Positions 40,951 to 52,233 of a DNA stretch of 64,000 nt are shown here, one piece after another. The stretch comes from Leishmania martiniquensis. Lineage: Eukaryota; Euglenozoa; Kinetoplastea; Trypanosomatida; Trypanosomatidae. Location: NCBI RefSeq assembly GCF_017916325.1, contig NC_090160.1, positions 135,001 to 199,000 on the forward strand, read 5' to 3'. Both the position numbers and the translations under genes were made by a program. Under the pieces are notes generated by a model. The model was given only the letters and a program-made list of their open reading frames with translations. It did no database searches and had not been told where the DNA came from. Numbering within the stretch: the first letter of the stretch is position 1; each line of letters opens with the position of its first letter.

Positions 40951-42052
40951 CAAAGGAGCTTGTGACACCACTGCTGAGAGTCCACACTGCCACTCGCACC
41001 CGCCATTCAGTACGCCGATGGAAGCGCAAGAGGATATGCTGTGCTTCCACCACTCCGGCAGGAAGGCGTGACGGCACAAACGGCGGATGTGCGGATATCC
41101 CTTCTCCTGCGTCTGCTTACTTCGTCTTTGTGCATCAGACGGTCAGTTTAAACTAATGAAGAGGTGTTCGCTTAATGCGAGCGCGACGCGAGCCCACCAC
41201 CAATGGCAAAGAGAGAGGGGGGAGGGGAACGCAGAGGAAGTCAAGCGATGCGCATCAGGAGCAGTGGCAAGCACAGGGGCAATGCAGCACAAATAAGAAG
41301 AGTGCGGGGCAGGCTTTGAGCACACCCACTGTCGCATTGGCGTATGTTTTAACGTATCGCCGACGTTGGCGAGGAAAGAAATGGAAGGAAAAAGAGTCTG
41401 AGAAGACCCCTCACGGCATCACGCCAAAGGAGTCGAAGGACGAATTGATATGCGCACTGCACTACGACGCCACGCCACTCGTCACACCGTCCCAGTGAGA
41501 GCTCGAAAGGCCCTCCCCTGTTGTCACACCAGTAAGCCGGCCGCGTGCACCTTCCACGGGAGTACCTCTCTGCACGCGTGGAAACACGAGGTGGCTGCGT
41601 CAACGCGTGTGTAAGAGAGGGAGGGGGAGAAAGGGAAAGGGCCCGCGCACACCTCCGTCTGTCACAGGGGCAGCAGTAGCAGTGATTCAGGGTTGGCAGG
41701 GCACACCAACACTTATGCAGCAACGAAGCTGCACGGACGAGCCCTCACAGGAAGGGGAGCGTGGAAGCGTCCACGATAAAACCGGCGCGGGAAACAACGG
41801 CAAACGAGCGGAATAGGAAGCAGTGTGCGTGTGTGTGTGTGTGTGAGAAAGAGAGAGAGGGAAGGCCATGTGAGCCGGCGGGGCTAGCGGGCGAAGGTGC
41901 GCGGCAACGGCTGGACGGCGGCGGCGGCAATGGCCGCATTTTCCCCAGAAGAAGAGGGAAACGTGCTGCCGATAGAGAGAGGGCAAGAGAGGCAACGAAT
42001 ATTGTGCGCGCAGGAGCACGCGTCCTGCAGTGAAGCTATGAGTCTGCGCCCA

Positions 42053-42072
42053 TACACACACACACACACACG
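42053..42072. repeat. (CA)n microsatellite
   Basis: About twenty bases of alternating C and A in the 3' region of the RRM gene at 45 kb. Confidence 0.8.
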
Positions 42073-42699
42073 CAGGCACACCTACAAGGCGATGAAGAAA
42101 GCAGAGCAAAGCAGTTCTCAACGAAAAAGAGCTGAAGTCATCGCCGCAAAGTTGGCAGTACGCCGCATGCACACACAGCGAGAGAGGGGGGAGGGAGGGC
42201 ACAGAGGCAGGCGCCGGCTTCGAACGCAGAGTAAAGGCAAAGCTATAGAGAAACGAGCGGTACAAAACAGCTCAGAGCGCGGATCGAGAGCGGCTCAGAT
42301 ACAGAACAAAGGTTATCCCCCATAGAGACGCTCAAGAGAAGAGCACAACATAAATGGCCACAAGAGATAGCACGCAGGCATCTCGCCGGAGCAGGTGCAC
42401 GAGCGCTCTCCTGTTCGGTACACAATGCCCAGCGGTGCCTCCCTCCACCATCTTCTGCGCTCACTTTTCGAGGCACAAAGCGCCAGCGGCATTGATACCG
42501 CGATTGCCGTCGCCGACGGTCATCACCACCCCCACCGCAGGCGCATGCGCGCACAGAGACACCCAAGAACAAATAGAGGGGCAGAAGCCTGTGAATCGGG
42601 AGAAGTGTGCGCTACACTCCTCACCGCGTGGCGTTCACTGAGGGAGGAGAGGGAGAGAAGTGAGCTAAAAAAAAAGAGCGGAGAGCGCCAATGCGCGTA

Positions 42700-43150
42700 G
42701 GGTAGCGGCACGTTGCGCCAGGGCTTCGAGGGTGCCGCACGCCATTCGCTCAGGTCGTTCCAGCTGAGCCCGCTGCTGCTCCGCATCCCGGTCGTGCCGG
42801 GCGACAGAGCCCAGCTCGGCCATGGGCACAGTAACCCAGTGTGCTACCGTTCCCTGCATCCGCGTCGACTGACCGTGTGCTTCCTGCACAGACGCCACAA
42901 GCGATTGCACCGCCCCCACCCCCCTCCTGCAAGCGAGCGGGTGCCACCGCCAAGGGCGGCCTCCTCGGCACTGGGCCTGTGGGCCATGAGCGTGCACCGC
43001 GCTACAGAAATCGAGCCTAATGCGGGGGTGGTGCGAGGTAGCGGCTTCAAGACGGGGTACTGCCTGTGGCATATGGAGATACGTAGTGATACAGCAGCGC
43101 TGCAGCCACCGCTCATTAGCTGTGTGTGCTACGCCTTTCCTTGACGAGGA
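42700..43150. mobile_element. Possible degenerate SIDER-like retroposon remnant
   Basis: A GC-rich island of ordinary complexity within a purine-tract 3' UTR, with sharp compositional edges. Its phrases (for example CGGTCGTGCCGGGCGACAGA and CCAAGGGCGGCCTCCTCGGC on the + strand) resemble, from memory only, SIDER2 elements that are scattered through Leishmania 3' UTRs. No terminal poly-A or target duplication could be defined, and boundaries are approximate. Confidence 0.3.
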
Positions 43151-44058
43151 GTGAGAGCTGTGGTCATTGCGCCATATATGTGCGCACGCGCGTGGCCAAG
43201 GCACGCCAGCCTGAGAGGTGTGCGTCAAGCCGGCAAAGCCTTCGCGCAGGCAGGAAAACAGGCCTCGCGGCCGCCAAGAAGGGGAGGAAAGAGAGGCGAA
43301 TTCGCATCCAGACAGAAAGACATATAGCGTTGAAGGTTCCATCGACAGGGGGCATTTAGAGGTCACTGCTGCTCTTGGGTCGTAACATTTCTCTTCGTCG
43401 CTTCCGTTGGTCAAGTACGCCGCTGAACCCAACGACTACGAATAGGAAAAGGGCACACATGCAGCCAAACGAGAGTTGAAAGAACATAAAGAGAAGATGA
43501 AGAAAAAACACATACGCATCCACAGATGCCTAGTTGAGAGAGACCTCCCGCACGAACATACACACACACAAAGAGAGCGATCCAGTCACACGAGCGCACG
43601 TCCACGAGACTGAAATGTAAGAAGAAACCGACGAACACTAAAAAAAAGAATAAAACTGATCAGAAAAAGGGATCAGACACACAATCGGAGAAAAGGACAG
43701 TTGGCTACGAGGAGCAGTTGACGCTCGTCGTCGTCCTCCTCCTCCTCACTTAGGCCCGCCCTTTCCCATTTGCCCACCCAACAGCCATGTGTCTTTCTCT
43801 CTACCCTCTTCCTCCTGCTCAGCCACCTTCCCGCGCCACACTGCGTACCTGCCTTCACTAGCTCACAGGGCACACGCGCAGGGAGACGAAGAAAAAAAAC
43901 GTACAAGTACACCTTCACCCATGACACAAAAGCAGCTCACACCTCTTTTTTTCTTCGGAGGGGGTCCGCATTGCCTTTTCTCACACGCCTTCACAGATGG
44001 GACCGCTTCTCTCGATTTCCCCGCGTCTGCATATGTGCGAGTGTATAGGCGTGTACAG

Positions 44059-44074
44059 GTGTGTGTGTGTGTGT
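44059..44074. repeat. (GT)n microsatellite
   Basis: Short alternating G/T run in the presumed 3' UTR of the RRM gene at 45 kb. Confidence 0.75.
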
Positions 44075-45062
44075 TAATATCTCTTGGTGTTTCATTCAAG
44101 GCATCTATTTGCGTCCTTGCCACGGAAATGTACGAGGCGCGCACGCACACGCAGTGGAGTGCTTACAACAGACAACACACAGCAACAGTGAAAAAAAGAA
44201 AAAGGGGACGCTTTGAGCCGCTGATAACGCCTGAAACGTGTCGAAGCAGAATAAGGAAGAGTCGGAAAAAAGGGGGAAAGACATTGGCGAGTCGAATTCG
44301 TTGCACTTCCGCTGTCACTGCTGCTGCTCTCTGACTGGTGAAGAGAAGTGCTGCCGCATTCCCAAAAAAAAAAAGAAGACCCCAAGAGGGAGAAAGACGC
44401 CTTGACAAAGTTACAGGAGGGGAAGGGAAGGAGGAAGGGATGGATACCATTTTGGGGCTGTGCAACTGCATCCGTGGGCTCGCCCGGGTGCGGTAATCAC
44501 AGAGAGGGAAAGGAAGAATACGAAAAAAAAAAGAAAGAGAAGACGTGGAAAAAATGGGGAAGTGGCAACGCACCGGCACAGAGCTGCATTTGTAATGAAA
44601 AGCGATACGCTTACTGCCTGTCTGCGCGTGATGGTGCGTGTCCTTTGCTTTCGTACTCATACCAGTTGTAATAGGAGTTGTGGTGGTGGAAGGGAGGGGC
44701 CTTGATGTGTGAGAAGCGTCGGCGGCAACGAGGATGATTCGGTAGCGCCCACGAAAAGAAAAAAAACTAAAAGGGAAAAAAGGAGGAAGCGTAGCGTGGC
44801 GCCTGCGAGGCCATCGACAGTACCCCCGCACCAATGTACGCACTCGTCTTCGCACGTGCAATAGGCGCGCCCACTTTCCTCGCCAGCGTCTTATTCGAAA
44901 ACGCGTCGGAGGGGCACCGAGAAGCGTACGAAAACGGAAGAGGCTCTCGGAGCGGCTCCACACAGACGACTCGTAACAGCAGCGCGCGCCACACAACCAA
45001 GAGGTAGGGCGGCGGTCCCCAACCACACAAGCAGGCATTTCGTTTTGGAGGGGTGGCGTCCC

Positions 45063-45764
45063 TCAAAAGCCGATTGGTGCAATCCGTGGGGTGATGGTTC
45101 GATTGCCACCTGCGGACGCGCCGGCACGGTAAACGGCGCCGCCAGCTGCCATCCCCGGGTACACGCCTTGCGAGTAACCAGCAGTGCCGCCGCGTGGCCC
45201 CATCGCGTAGCCGCCACCCATGCCATGCATATAGGCGCCGTAGTCGGCACCGCCGCCCGCCGTCGCCGGCGCCGATGTCCCCTGCTCCTGTGCAAGAAGC
45301 ATTTGGTTATAGTACATGGACTGCATGGCCTGCTGCTGCTGTATGTTGAGCGCCATCGTCGAGAGTCGAAGCATATCGTAAGCTTCCTTTGCAGCCGGCG
45401 CGTTCGCATACGCCACCTTCAGCTTCTTACCGCCGATCTCAAACCGGTTCAGGCAGGAGACGGCGTACGTGGCTGAGAAAAAGAATTGGTACTTGACGAA
45501 GCCGTAGCCGCGACTCTCGCCCGTGATTTTGTCGTATATGATCTTCACACTCTCGATTTTCCCAAACTGACCAAAGAGCTCGTACACTTGCGCCTCATTC
45601 ATCAGCGGCGGAAGGTAGTTGACGATCAAGTTGCGCAGCGCGTCAGGGTCGAACGCGTAGCCGCCAGACGCGCTGACATCGACCGAGCCCACAGAGACAG
45701 CCGGCGCTGGGTTGCTCTGCAGCGCCGGCGTGGAGTTGGCACTTCCGTTCGGAGCAGCCGACAT
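45063..45764 (-). CDS. Single-RRM RNA-binding protein, UBP-related (RBP3-like)
   Basis: A 233-residue protein with one RRM at about 42-120. RNP2 (LIVNYL, 46-51) and RNP1 (RGYGFVKY, 85-92) occupy exactly the same residue numbers as in the UBP copies, and DALRNLIVNYLPP and ESVKIIYDKITGESRGYGFVKY parallel UBP. This suggests descent from a common tandem ancestor. The N-terminus is Ser/Ala/Pro/Asn-rich, and the C-terminus is Gln/Met- then Gly/Tyr/Ala-rich with low complexity. It probably binds mRNA in the cytoplasm and influences stability or translation. T. cruzi RBP3 to RBP6 belong to this small-RRM group; assignment to one of them is a guess. The frame extends eight codons upstream to a TTG (MTRPRKRS is that extension), so the ATG at 45762-45764 is used. 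It is followed by a 4.1 kb 3' spacer, like the other RNA-binding genes here. Confidence 0.85.
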   Translation of the reverse strand: MSAAPNGSANSTPALQSNPAPAVSVGSVDVSASGGYAFDPDALRNLIVNYLPPLMNEAQVYELFGQFGKIESVKIIYDKITGESRGYGFVKYQFFFSATYAVSCLNRFEIGGKKLKVAYANAPAAKEAYDMLRLSTMALNIQQQQAMQSMYYNQMLLAQEQGTSAPATAGGGADYGAYMHGMGGGYAMGPRGGTAGYSQGVYPGMAAGGAVYRAGASAGGNRTITPRIAPIGF

Positions 45765-48700
45765 GCTTCTCTTGCGTGGCCTTGTCAATGTTGGTGACAG
45801 CGTATCTGCTGTAATGTGTGCGAGTAGGGGTCGCGTGCCAAGTGGCGCAGGTCCGAAACAGCAAAAAAAAAGAGACGAAGACTAAGAGAACTCGCTAGAG
45901 AGAAACACGCGCACACGAAAGCAAAAAGATGCCTTGGCTACTTCTAAAAATAGTACGGCCCACGCTATCGATGTGCTAGCGCCGTAATCTTCTCCACACC
46001 GCGTACTCAAGAGAGCGACAGGCGCACTGCCAACGTAAAAATTGGCAGAGGCCGCGCGCACGTGTAACGAGGAGTGATAACACCGTCAAAGACGAGGGGA
46101 AGGTGCCAAGAAAAGCGGTAATGAGAGTGAGAACAGCCGCCGTCACTGCGCAGGCGCACAAAAAAGGGGGCAAATCTGAACCTCGTCAAAAATATAAAGA
46201 GGAGTCACGAAAGAAAAGATAGACAGTTAAAGTGAGAGGGGGCGGAGGGGGAAGGGGGATGGGGGAAAAGGCAAGAAGAAGAGAGCTGAGAAGCAGAAAG
46301 AATTCAAAATAAGAAAAAAAAGATGCAATCACCGCACCTGCGCGAAGCGAAAAGGACGATAAAAATCGCCCCAACAAAGACACCACAAAGGAGGGAGGCG
46401 CCTCCGTGAAGGGGTGGGAGCAAAAAGAGAAGAGAGAATCGCGCGTCCACCGTCACGTGAATGGTTAAGAAGAGCTGCGCCTACGCACTCCGTGATCTAG
46501 ATCACCACCCCTCCCCGTTCCGCGAAACCAAAGCAGCTGGTGGTATCTATCAGCGTTTATGTGGCTGTATGAGACCGCTTCGCCTGGTCTGATATTCTTT
46601 CTCGCACGCACGCGCACACACTTTCCCCTCCCTCCCCCTTCCGCTGCGCCCGCTTTTCTTTTCGCTTCCGGTTGCCTTTGCCGCTCGTTCTATGGGGTAT
46701 GCGCGAGCTTTGAGGGCGTTGATTCCGTTTTCTTCTGTTAAATGTATGCCCTCACTGGGCGTGACCGAAAGTAGCAAAGGCGAAACAATCGAGAAGAAGA
46801 AAAAGGGGGGAGGGGAGGGGAAGAAGATGGAAAGAGAGGAATGGAAGAGCAAATGCAGGCACGAGAGGGGGAGTACAAAATGTTGAAGAAGAAGAGAAGG
46901 CGGAAACAAAACGAAGCGTAAAAAAAGGGATCTGTTTTTTGTGCACACGATAACTTTGTGTGTGCGTGTGGAGGGGTGGGGGGGAGGAAGTTGTTTCGAG
47001 AGGTCGAGTCAGGGCCTGAAGAGACAGCTTACTAATGCCTCTTCTCTTTTTTTTCCTTTGTTTGTGCCGTCTTTGCCTCCCTCTTTTCTGAGCGTCTTCT
47101 CTGCTGCCTTTCGCGCCTCTGTCAATTGAGACACCACCGCGTGACTTCGGACGGCAACAAATGAAACGCGAAAGCGACCGGATGATATAATAAAGAAGGG
47201 GTAACAGCACACAGCACAATCGACTCGAACCAGCAGAGGGAAAGAGAGGAGGGAGGGGAGGAAATGGTGGCCGAATTCACAAAAACGCAGTCAATGGACG
47301 ATGACAGTGTCGAAAAGAAAGCGGTGAAGAAGAACCGGAGACGGAGGAGTGTGGAAGGGGCGGCGGTGAGCCGACTTGACTCCTCTGCGCGTGCGTGCTT
47401 TAGCGTGTTTAACTTGTTTGTGTTAATCTACCTCTCGCTGTCCTCCTCTGAGTTGGGCCTGTGAAGGTATGCACTACGCAGGATCAGCACTCGAGAAGCG
47501 AGGGCAACGTACTCAGCGGGGAGAAGAGATATGAGGTAGGAGGAAGAGCGAAGCACAAAATCTGCCGTACACCTTATCTCGGCAAGCGCCTGCGCGTAGC
47601 TGTGTGAGGAAGCGTCCCCAGCGCAGAATGCGGCCAATTCTCTCCCAGCTGTTCGCTATGCGCTTCTAATTTTCTCTTCCCCCTTTGCTGCTTGCGCTCC
47701 CCCTTCTCCCTGGAGCGCCGTCGCTGTCCTCTTGTCACGGCAGGACAGTGAAAGAGAAGAGGAAGGGGAGGGGGTTCAAGGGGCGGCGGTGAGACCACTT
47801 AACTGAGAAAGCGTTCCAGAGCGAGTGGGACGACGTGACGTCGGCCACTGTGGAGCCCAGCGAGTTGAGACCTGCGCAAGATACAGCACGAGCAACAAAT
47901 AGGATCCCCTTTATAAATCAAGATGGAGGCTGTGGTGAGCTGAAACAGTTAGATCGAGAGAGGAGAAGAGAGGTACCACTAACTAGGCAGGGGAGCAAGT
48001 ACTGTGTGTGAAGGGTGGGGGAGGGGAAGGTGGATGAATGGGCAAGAGAGCTGCAGAGGTGAGGGGTGGCAGAGCCATGTAAAAAAGCTTTGAGGTGCAG
48101 GTGGGCGCCAGTCAGTATAGGTGCAGAAAAATGCAAGAGAAAAAAGGCCACCCATAAGAAGCACAAATTCGACAGGCAGGAGAGAAAGAGAGAGAAGGTG
48201 GAGGAGGTTCAAGACCCTGCAGTTGCGCCGCCCGCTCATGTGAAATCATGCACGCAGGTGCTTCCATGTACTTACGTGTGCACATGACGAGGCGTAGGTG
48301 TGCGTATAGAAGTGCGCGCACCCTTGGGGGTAATAAGGCAGCGGGCGTTGGGCGCACGAAAAGAGAAGACGCCAGGCGTGTGCGTTTGGTGAGCCGCCCT
48401 CCACGGACACACGCACAAGTGTTTCCTTTGGGCGTGTGCACAGAAGCACATAACAAAAAAAAGAAAGCCACGAGAAGATGCCGTGTTGCACTATCGCCTC
48501 GTGACGGAAGTCGGCTCTCAGACCGCAGCCGTCGCCTCGTCCCTTCTTGTCGAACTGTTCTTTTTGGTTGTTGATGTTGCTCTATGGTGCGTGAGCGTTC
48601 CACCTGTCGAGCGTCGTTGGATCGAATGGTGAAGCGGGACAAAAAAAAAACGAGCTTGAGAGGGGGGAAGAGAGGGCACGGCCGCTGAAGGGAGGCGGGG

Positions 48701-49162
48701 AGGAGTAGTCCGTAGGGCTCATGGCACCCTCTCACGCAGGCGCGGTGTCGATTCCCCGCGCACATACAGAGAGAGAGAGGCGGTGGCAACGAAGAAACGC
48801 AGAGGTGGCTGAGGGCAGGAGGGAGAGGGAAAAGCAAAGTCACCTTTATAAACGGCACGAGGCACGTGAGACGCACGCACGCACACATTCATGTCAGCGC
48901 AGATTACCCCTGTGACGTCATCCACACTCTTTGGTTCGGCGGCGCACCAAGGCGACACTGACGATAGCGCGAAACAAGAGCAAAAAAGGGTGAAGGAGGC
49001 GAGCCCTAGCCATCACTCCGGCTCTCTGCCACTCCCGCCCCCTCTTTCTCATCCGCCAGATCCTCTGCTCTGCTCACGACAAAGGCAACTAGCCTGTTCA
49101 CTTAGAACTGTGGATGGGAAAGGACGGGGTGAGGCATCTCTCCCTCCCTCAGAGTCGTCTAC
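45765..49162. other. Spacer between the ABC transporter gene and the RRM gene
   Basis: 3.4 kb, no gene supported. It contains the leader of the RRM gene and the 3' UTR of the transporter. G-rich purine tracts occur on the + strand at 46235-46265 and 46804-46820 (GGGGGGAGGGGAGGGG), and pyrimidine-rich + strand blocks near 46610-46640 and 47040-47100. The frame at 48112-48888 (minus) is a tract translation without a domain. Confidence 0.55.
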
Positions 49163-51133
49163 TCACGACTTGCCGGCGCTCACCTGCGGCGTGGTGACGA
49201 GTCCGACAAGGTCGCAAAACAGCTTGTTCTTGGACACCCCGGCGAAGGTGCCCTCGACAGCAACCTGGCCCTTCTCTAGCACAATTATGTGGTCCGCTTT
49301 ACGGATCATGCTCAGCTTGTGTGCGAACATGAGCACCGTGTGCTGCCGCTTCGAGCCCTTCGCCTCCTCGATCAGGCGCGCGATAGCCTCGTGCACCACC
49401 ACCTCACTCTCGCTGTCTAGCGCCGACGTCGCCTCGTCCAGAATGGTGATATGCGGGTTGCGCATAAGAGCGCGCGCGATGGCGATACGCTGCTTCTGTC
49501 CGCCAGACAAGCTGCGGCCGCTTTCGCCCACGAATGTGTCGTATTCCTCTGGCAGCGCAGAAATGAATTCGTGCGCGTTGGCCTTTCGAGCCGCCTCGAC
49601 GATGGAGGTGTATAGCCAGCGATCGATCGGGTCATCCCACTTGCGGCCTGGGGCGCCATAGGCGATATTCTGCGCGATGGACCCGCCGAACAGGACCGGT
49701 TCCTGGCCAACGTAGCCAATGCGCTCGTGCAGCCACTGTGAGCTGATGTCTCGGAGGTCGTGCTCGCCAAGCTGTACCACTCCAGCCGTCGGCTCGTACA
49801 GCTTCAGCAGTAGCATGGCCAAGGACGACTTGCCGGAGCCGCTGCTGCCGACGATGCACGTGCAGCGGGACGGTTCGATGGTGAGGTTGATATTTCTGTA
49901 GACCAAGGCCTCCGGCCGCGTAGGGTATGCGAAGGACACGTCTTTGAGCGTCACGCGCCAGTCGCACGTGATCGGCGTCAGCTGCTTGCACGCTGTCTGC
50001 TCCTCCTTCACCGCATCAGCCTTGTCTAAAATATCGAAGAGACGCAGTGAGGCGCCATAGCCCTTGTTGATCTCGGTGGCCAAATTCGTCAGTCCCATCA
50101 GCCCGATCCCGCAGTATACCGTGTAAAGCATAAAGGAGAAGAGAACGCCAGGGGTGAGCTGGCCAGAAGCAACGAGCATCGAGCCGGCCCACATGATGCA
50201 GTACATGGCACCGTACCCGACCGTCTGCAGCGATGCGACGTACACCGAGTTCCAGCGCACCATACGCATGCTTAGATCGAAGACACGCTGAACGTTCTTA
50301 CTGTACCAGCACTCCTCCTGCGCCTCGGCGCCGAAGGACCGGACAGTGCGGATATTCGACAGCCGCTCCTCGGCGACGGTACCCATGTCGGCGAGGGCGT
50401 CCTGTACATTGTGCTGCAGCTTTCGAACATAACGGCCGTACGAGCCGGCAAAGATGGCCACCGGTGGGATCATGCATACAATCACACTCGTCAGCAGCGG
50501 TGAGTAGTAGAGCATCACGGTGATGCTGCCCATCGTCTGCAGCAGATTCTTGCTGCCATTCGTCACCGCCTCCGTCAGGGAGCTACCGACGACGTTGCAG
50601 TCCATGGAGAGCCGCTGCACGAGCGCGCCGGTGCGGTTCTCGGCGGAATCGAAGAATGCCGTTGGCTGCCGCAAGATGCCGCTGTACAGGGCGCGACGCA
50701 GCTTTGCAATGATGTTCTCGCCTGCGTAGCCGATACAATACAACCGCAGATAATTGCCCAACGCACACAGACCAAAACAACACAGCAGCTGCATCGACGT
50801 GCCAAGCGGCATCTGCCCTTTGCTCGCGAAGTCGATGAGCGCCCCAAAGCCTGCGGGGATGGCGAGGGTGGCCGCGCTGTAGGTGCACACACCGACCACG
50901 GCGCCGGCTATAAACGGTGCCTGGTCCCACGCAGAACGCAGATACCGGGCAAAGGACCCCTTCCGTGCCACCGGCTCTGTCACATAGATGGGGCTCTTGC
51001 TCGCCGTCGGGCGCTGCGCTGGCGTCGCTTTGCCGTAGTCCGTGCGCAGGCGGATGTCAGAGGCGAGCCGCCGCACACTCGTCAAGGCAGCGCGCGAGAC
51101 GGGCTGCCACACAAGCCGCGAGGAGCTCCGCAT
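49163..51133 (-). CDS. ABCB-type half transporter, probably mitochondrial
   Basis: A 656-residue half transporter with one membrane domain and one ATP-binding domain. The N-terminus (MRSSSRLVWQPVSRAALTSV, then RRLASDIR) is basic and lacks acidic residues until Asp26, as expected for a mitochondrial presequence. The ABC membrane domain covers about 65-345. The nucleotide-binding domain starts near 395 with Walker A GSSGSGKSS at about 430, a Q-loop (GYVGQEPVLF), signature LSGGQKQRIAIARAL at about 540, Walker B ITILDEATSALD at about 563 and the switch histidine in AHKLS near 602. All catalytic motifs are intact, so it should be active as a homodimer. Related proteins are mitochondrial MDL1/ABCB10-type peptide or metabolite exporters and TAP-like transporters; the substrate is unknown. 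The ATG at 51131-51133 lies 41 nt after a strong predicted splice acceptor; the 142 open codons further upstream are pyrimidine-tract translation. Confidence 0.92.
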   Translation of the reverse strand: MRSSSRLVWQPVSRAALTSVRRLASDIRLRTDYGKATPAQRPTASKSPIYVTEPVARKGSFARYLRSAWDQAPFIAGAVVGVCTYSAATLAIPAGFGALIDFASKGQMPLGTSMQLLCCFGLCALGNYLRLYCIGYAGENIIAKLRRALYSGILRQPTAFFDSAENRTGALVQRLSMDCNVVGSSLTEAVTNGSKNLLQTMGSITVMLYYSPLLTSVIVCMIPPVAIFAGSYGRYVRKLQHNVQDALADMGTVAEERLSNIRTVRSFGAEAQEECWYSKNVQRVFDLSMRMVRWNSVYVASLQTVGYGAMYCIMWAGSMLVASGQLTPGVLFSFMLYTVYCGIGLMGLTNLATEINKGYGASLRLFDILDKADAVKEEQTACKQLTPITCDWRVTLKDVSFAYPTRPEALVYRNINLTIEPSRCTCIVGSSGSGKSSLAMLLLKLYEPTAGVVQLGEHDLRDISSQWLHERIGYVGQEPVLFGGSIAQNIAYGAPGRKWDDPIDRWLYTSIVEAARKANAHEFISALPEEYDTFVGESGRSLSGGQKQRIAIARALMRNPHITILDEATSALDSESEVVVHEAIARLIEEAKGSKRQHTVLMFAHKLSMIRKADHIIVLEKGQVAVEGTFAGVSKNKLFCDLVGLVTTPQVSAGKS

Positions 51134-51174
51134 GTTTCCGATGAAGCAGGGTGAGGGGAGAGAGTACCTGACGA

Positions 51175-51190
51175 CTGCAAAAAAGAGGGA
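51175..51190 (-). promoter_or_regulatory. Putative trans-splice acceptor for the ABC transporter gene
   Basis: The transcript reads TCCCTCTTTTTTGCAG, ending with the AG at 51175-51176, 41 nt before the chosen ATG. This is a clear pyrimidine tract plus AG and supports the short 656-residue product. Confidence 0.6.
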
Positions 51191-52201
51191 GTGAGCGAGG
51201 GCCACTCGGGCACGCGAGTGTGTGTGAGGGAGAAGAGAGAGAGAATCGACGAGAACGAGACGCCGCTGGGCTTGGGTGCGCCCCTGGGTGTGTGCGTGTG
51301 TGTGTGTGTGGTGTGTGAAGAAAAGCTCGCGCGCAGCGACGAGATACAGGTCAAAGGAAACCAGCAGAGGGGAGCGCAAAGAGATCCGCCCCTGTTGGGC
51401 CGATGGCGGCGGTGAATAGGAGGGGAGGGGGGGAAGCGATATGGAAGCCGCAAAGGAAAGGGAGTGCGTCGAGTGGTTCCCTTTCGCGCCCGCGTTCGGG
51501 AAGGATTCGAGTGACCGTAAGAGATGAAGACAGAAAATATGCACAATGAGCGGGAGCAAAGATGGAGCTGCACGCCACAGAAAACCGCAGCGAAGGGGAG
51601 AATGAGGGGAAGTGGAAGACTGAGGCCGGATGTGACGCGTGCGTCAGAAAACGCCCAAGGTGTGTGCGTCCTCGACACGGTGGCACAGTTCGCCATGGTC
51701 CCCATGCCCCCCCTCCGCATGGCAGAGTACAGAGTCTGACCATGCGCGGGAGCATTGCCGGAATGCGAAGCATGCAGGAGGAAGAGATGGAGAGAAGAGC
51801 TGCGAACGCCTCTTTACGCCTTGTCGTCAAGCCCCTCTTGCTGGCAACCCTCTTCCTCCACTAGTGCACTCGACGAGAAGCTGGTGTGTGTGAGCGCACA
51901 AGAGAAAGGGAGGCGAACGTCACTCCTCAGCTGCGTCCACACCCCACACATCCGCCACGGTGCGTGTCACATGGAGCCCGTCCATCACAGCAAAGCGCGT
52001 ACGCAGCCTGTCGACGAAGAATATCACAAGGGACAAAAGAGCGTTCACACTTCTCTCTGCTCCACTGCTGCCGTTGCGCCTCCCTCCTCCCTCCCGCCCG
52101 CCTTCCCCCTCCATCGGCCAGGGACTGTTTGTTCGTGTGCGTGTGCCTCTTTGCCCTGATTCGTAGATTTTACCATATTTTTTTTCTTCTGTCTTTGCCT
52201 T

Positions 52202-52233
52202 TGTGTGTCTGTGTGTATGTGTGTGTGTGTGTT
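52202..52233. repeat. (TG)n microsatellite, slightly interrupted
   Basis: A TG-rich tract of about 32 bases with two interruptions, about 1.1 kb upstream (transcription sense) of the ABC transporter ATG, in the SCD6 3' region. Confidence 0.8.

Larger units (their letters stand above)
40951..45062. other. 4.1 kb spacer, 3' region of the RRM gene at 45 kb
   Basis: No gene supported. It contains GT then GA tracts at 41828-41859, a (CA)n run at 42053-42072, a GC-rich complex island at about 42.7-43.15 kb (possible retroposon remnant, listed separately), a (GT)n run at 44059-44074 and several oligo-A stretches near 44363 and 44525. On the transcribed strand most of this should be 3' UTR. The 255-codon minus-strand frame at 42665-43432 has no domain and overlaps the GC-rich island. 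Confidence 0.55.

Noticed and set aside
42665..43432. 255-codon minus-strand frame in the 3' region of the RRM gene
   Set aside because: Overlaps the GC-rich island; the frame is likely a by-product of low stop-codon frequency in GC-rich sequence, and no domain is visible.
51134..51559. N-terminal extension of 142 codons on the ABC transporter frame
   Set aside because: It translates pyrimidine and CA tracts, and a strong splice acceptor lies between it and the ATG at 51133, so it is leader or upstream spacer.
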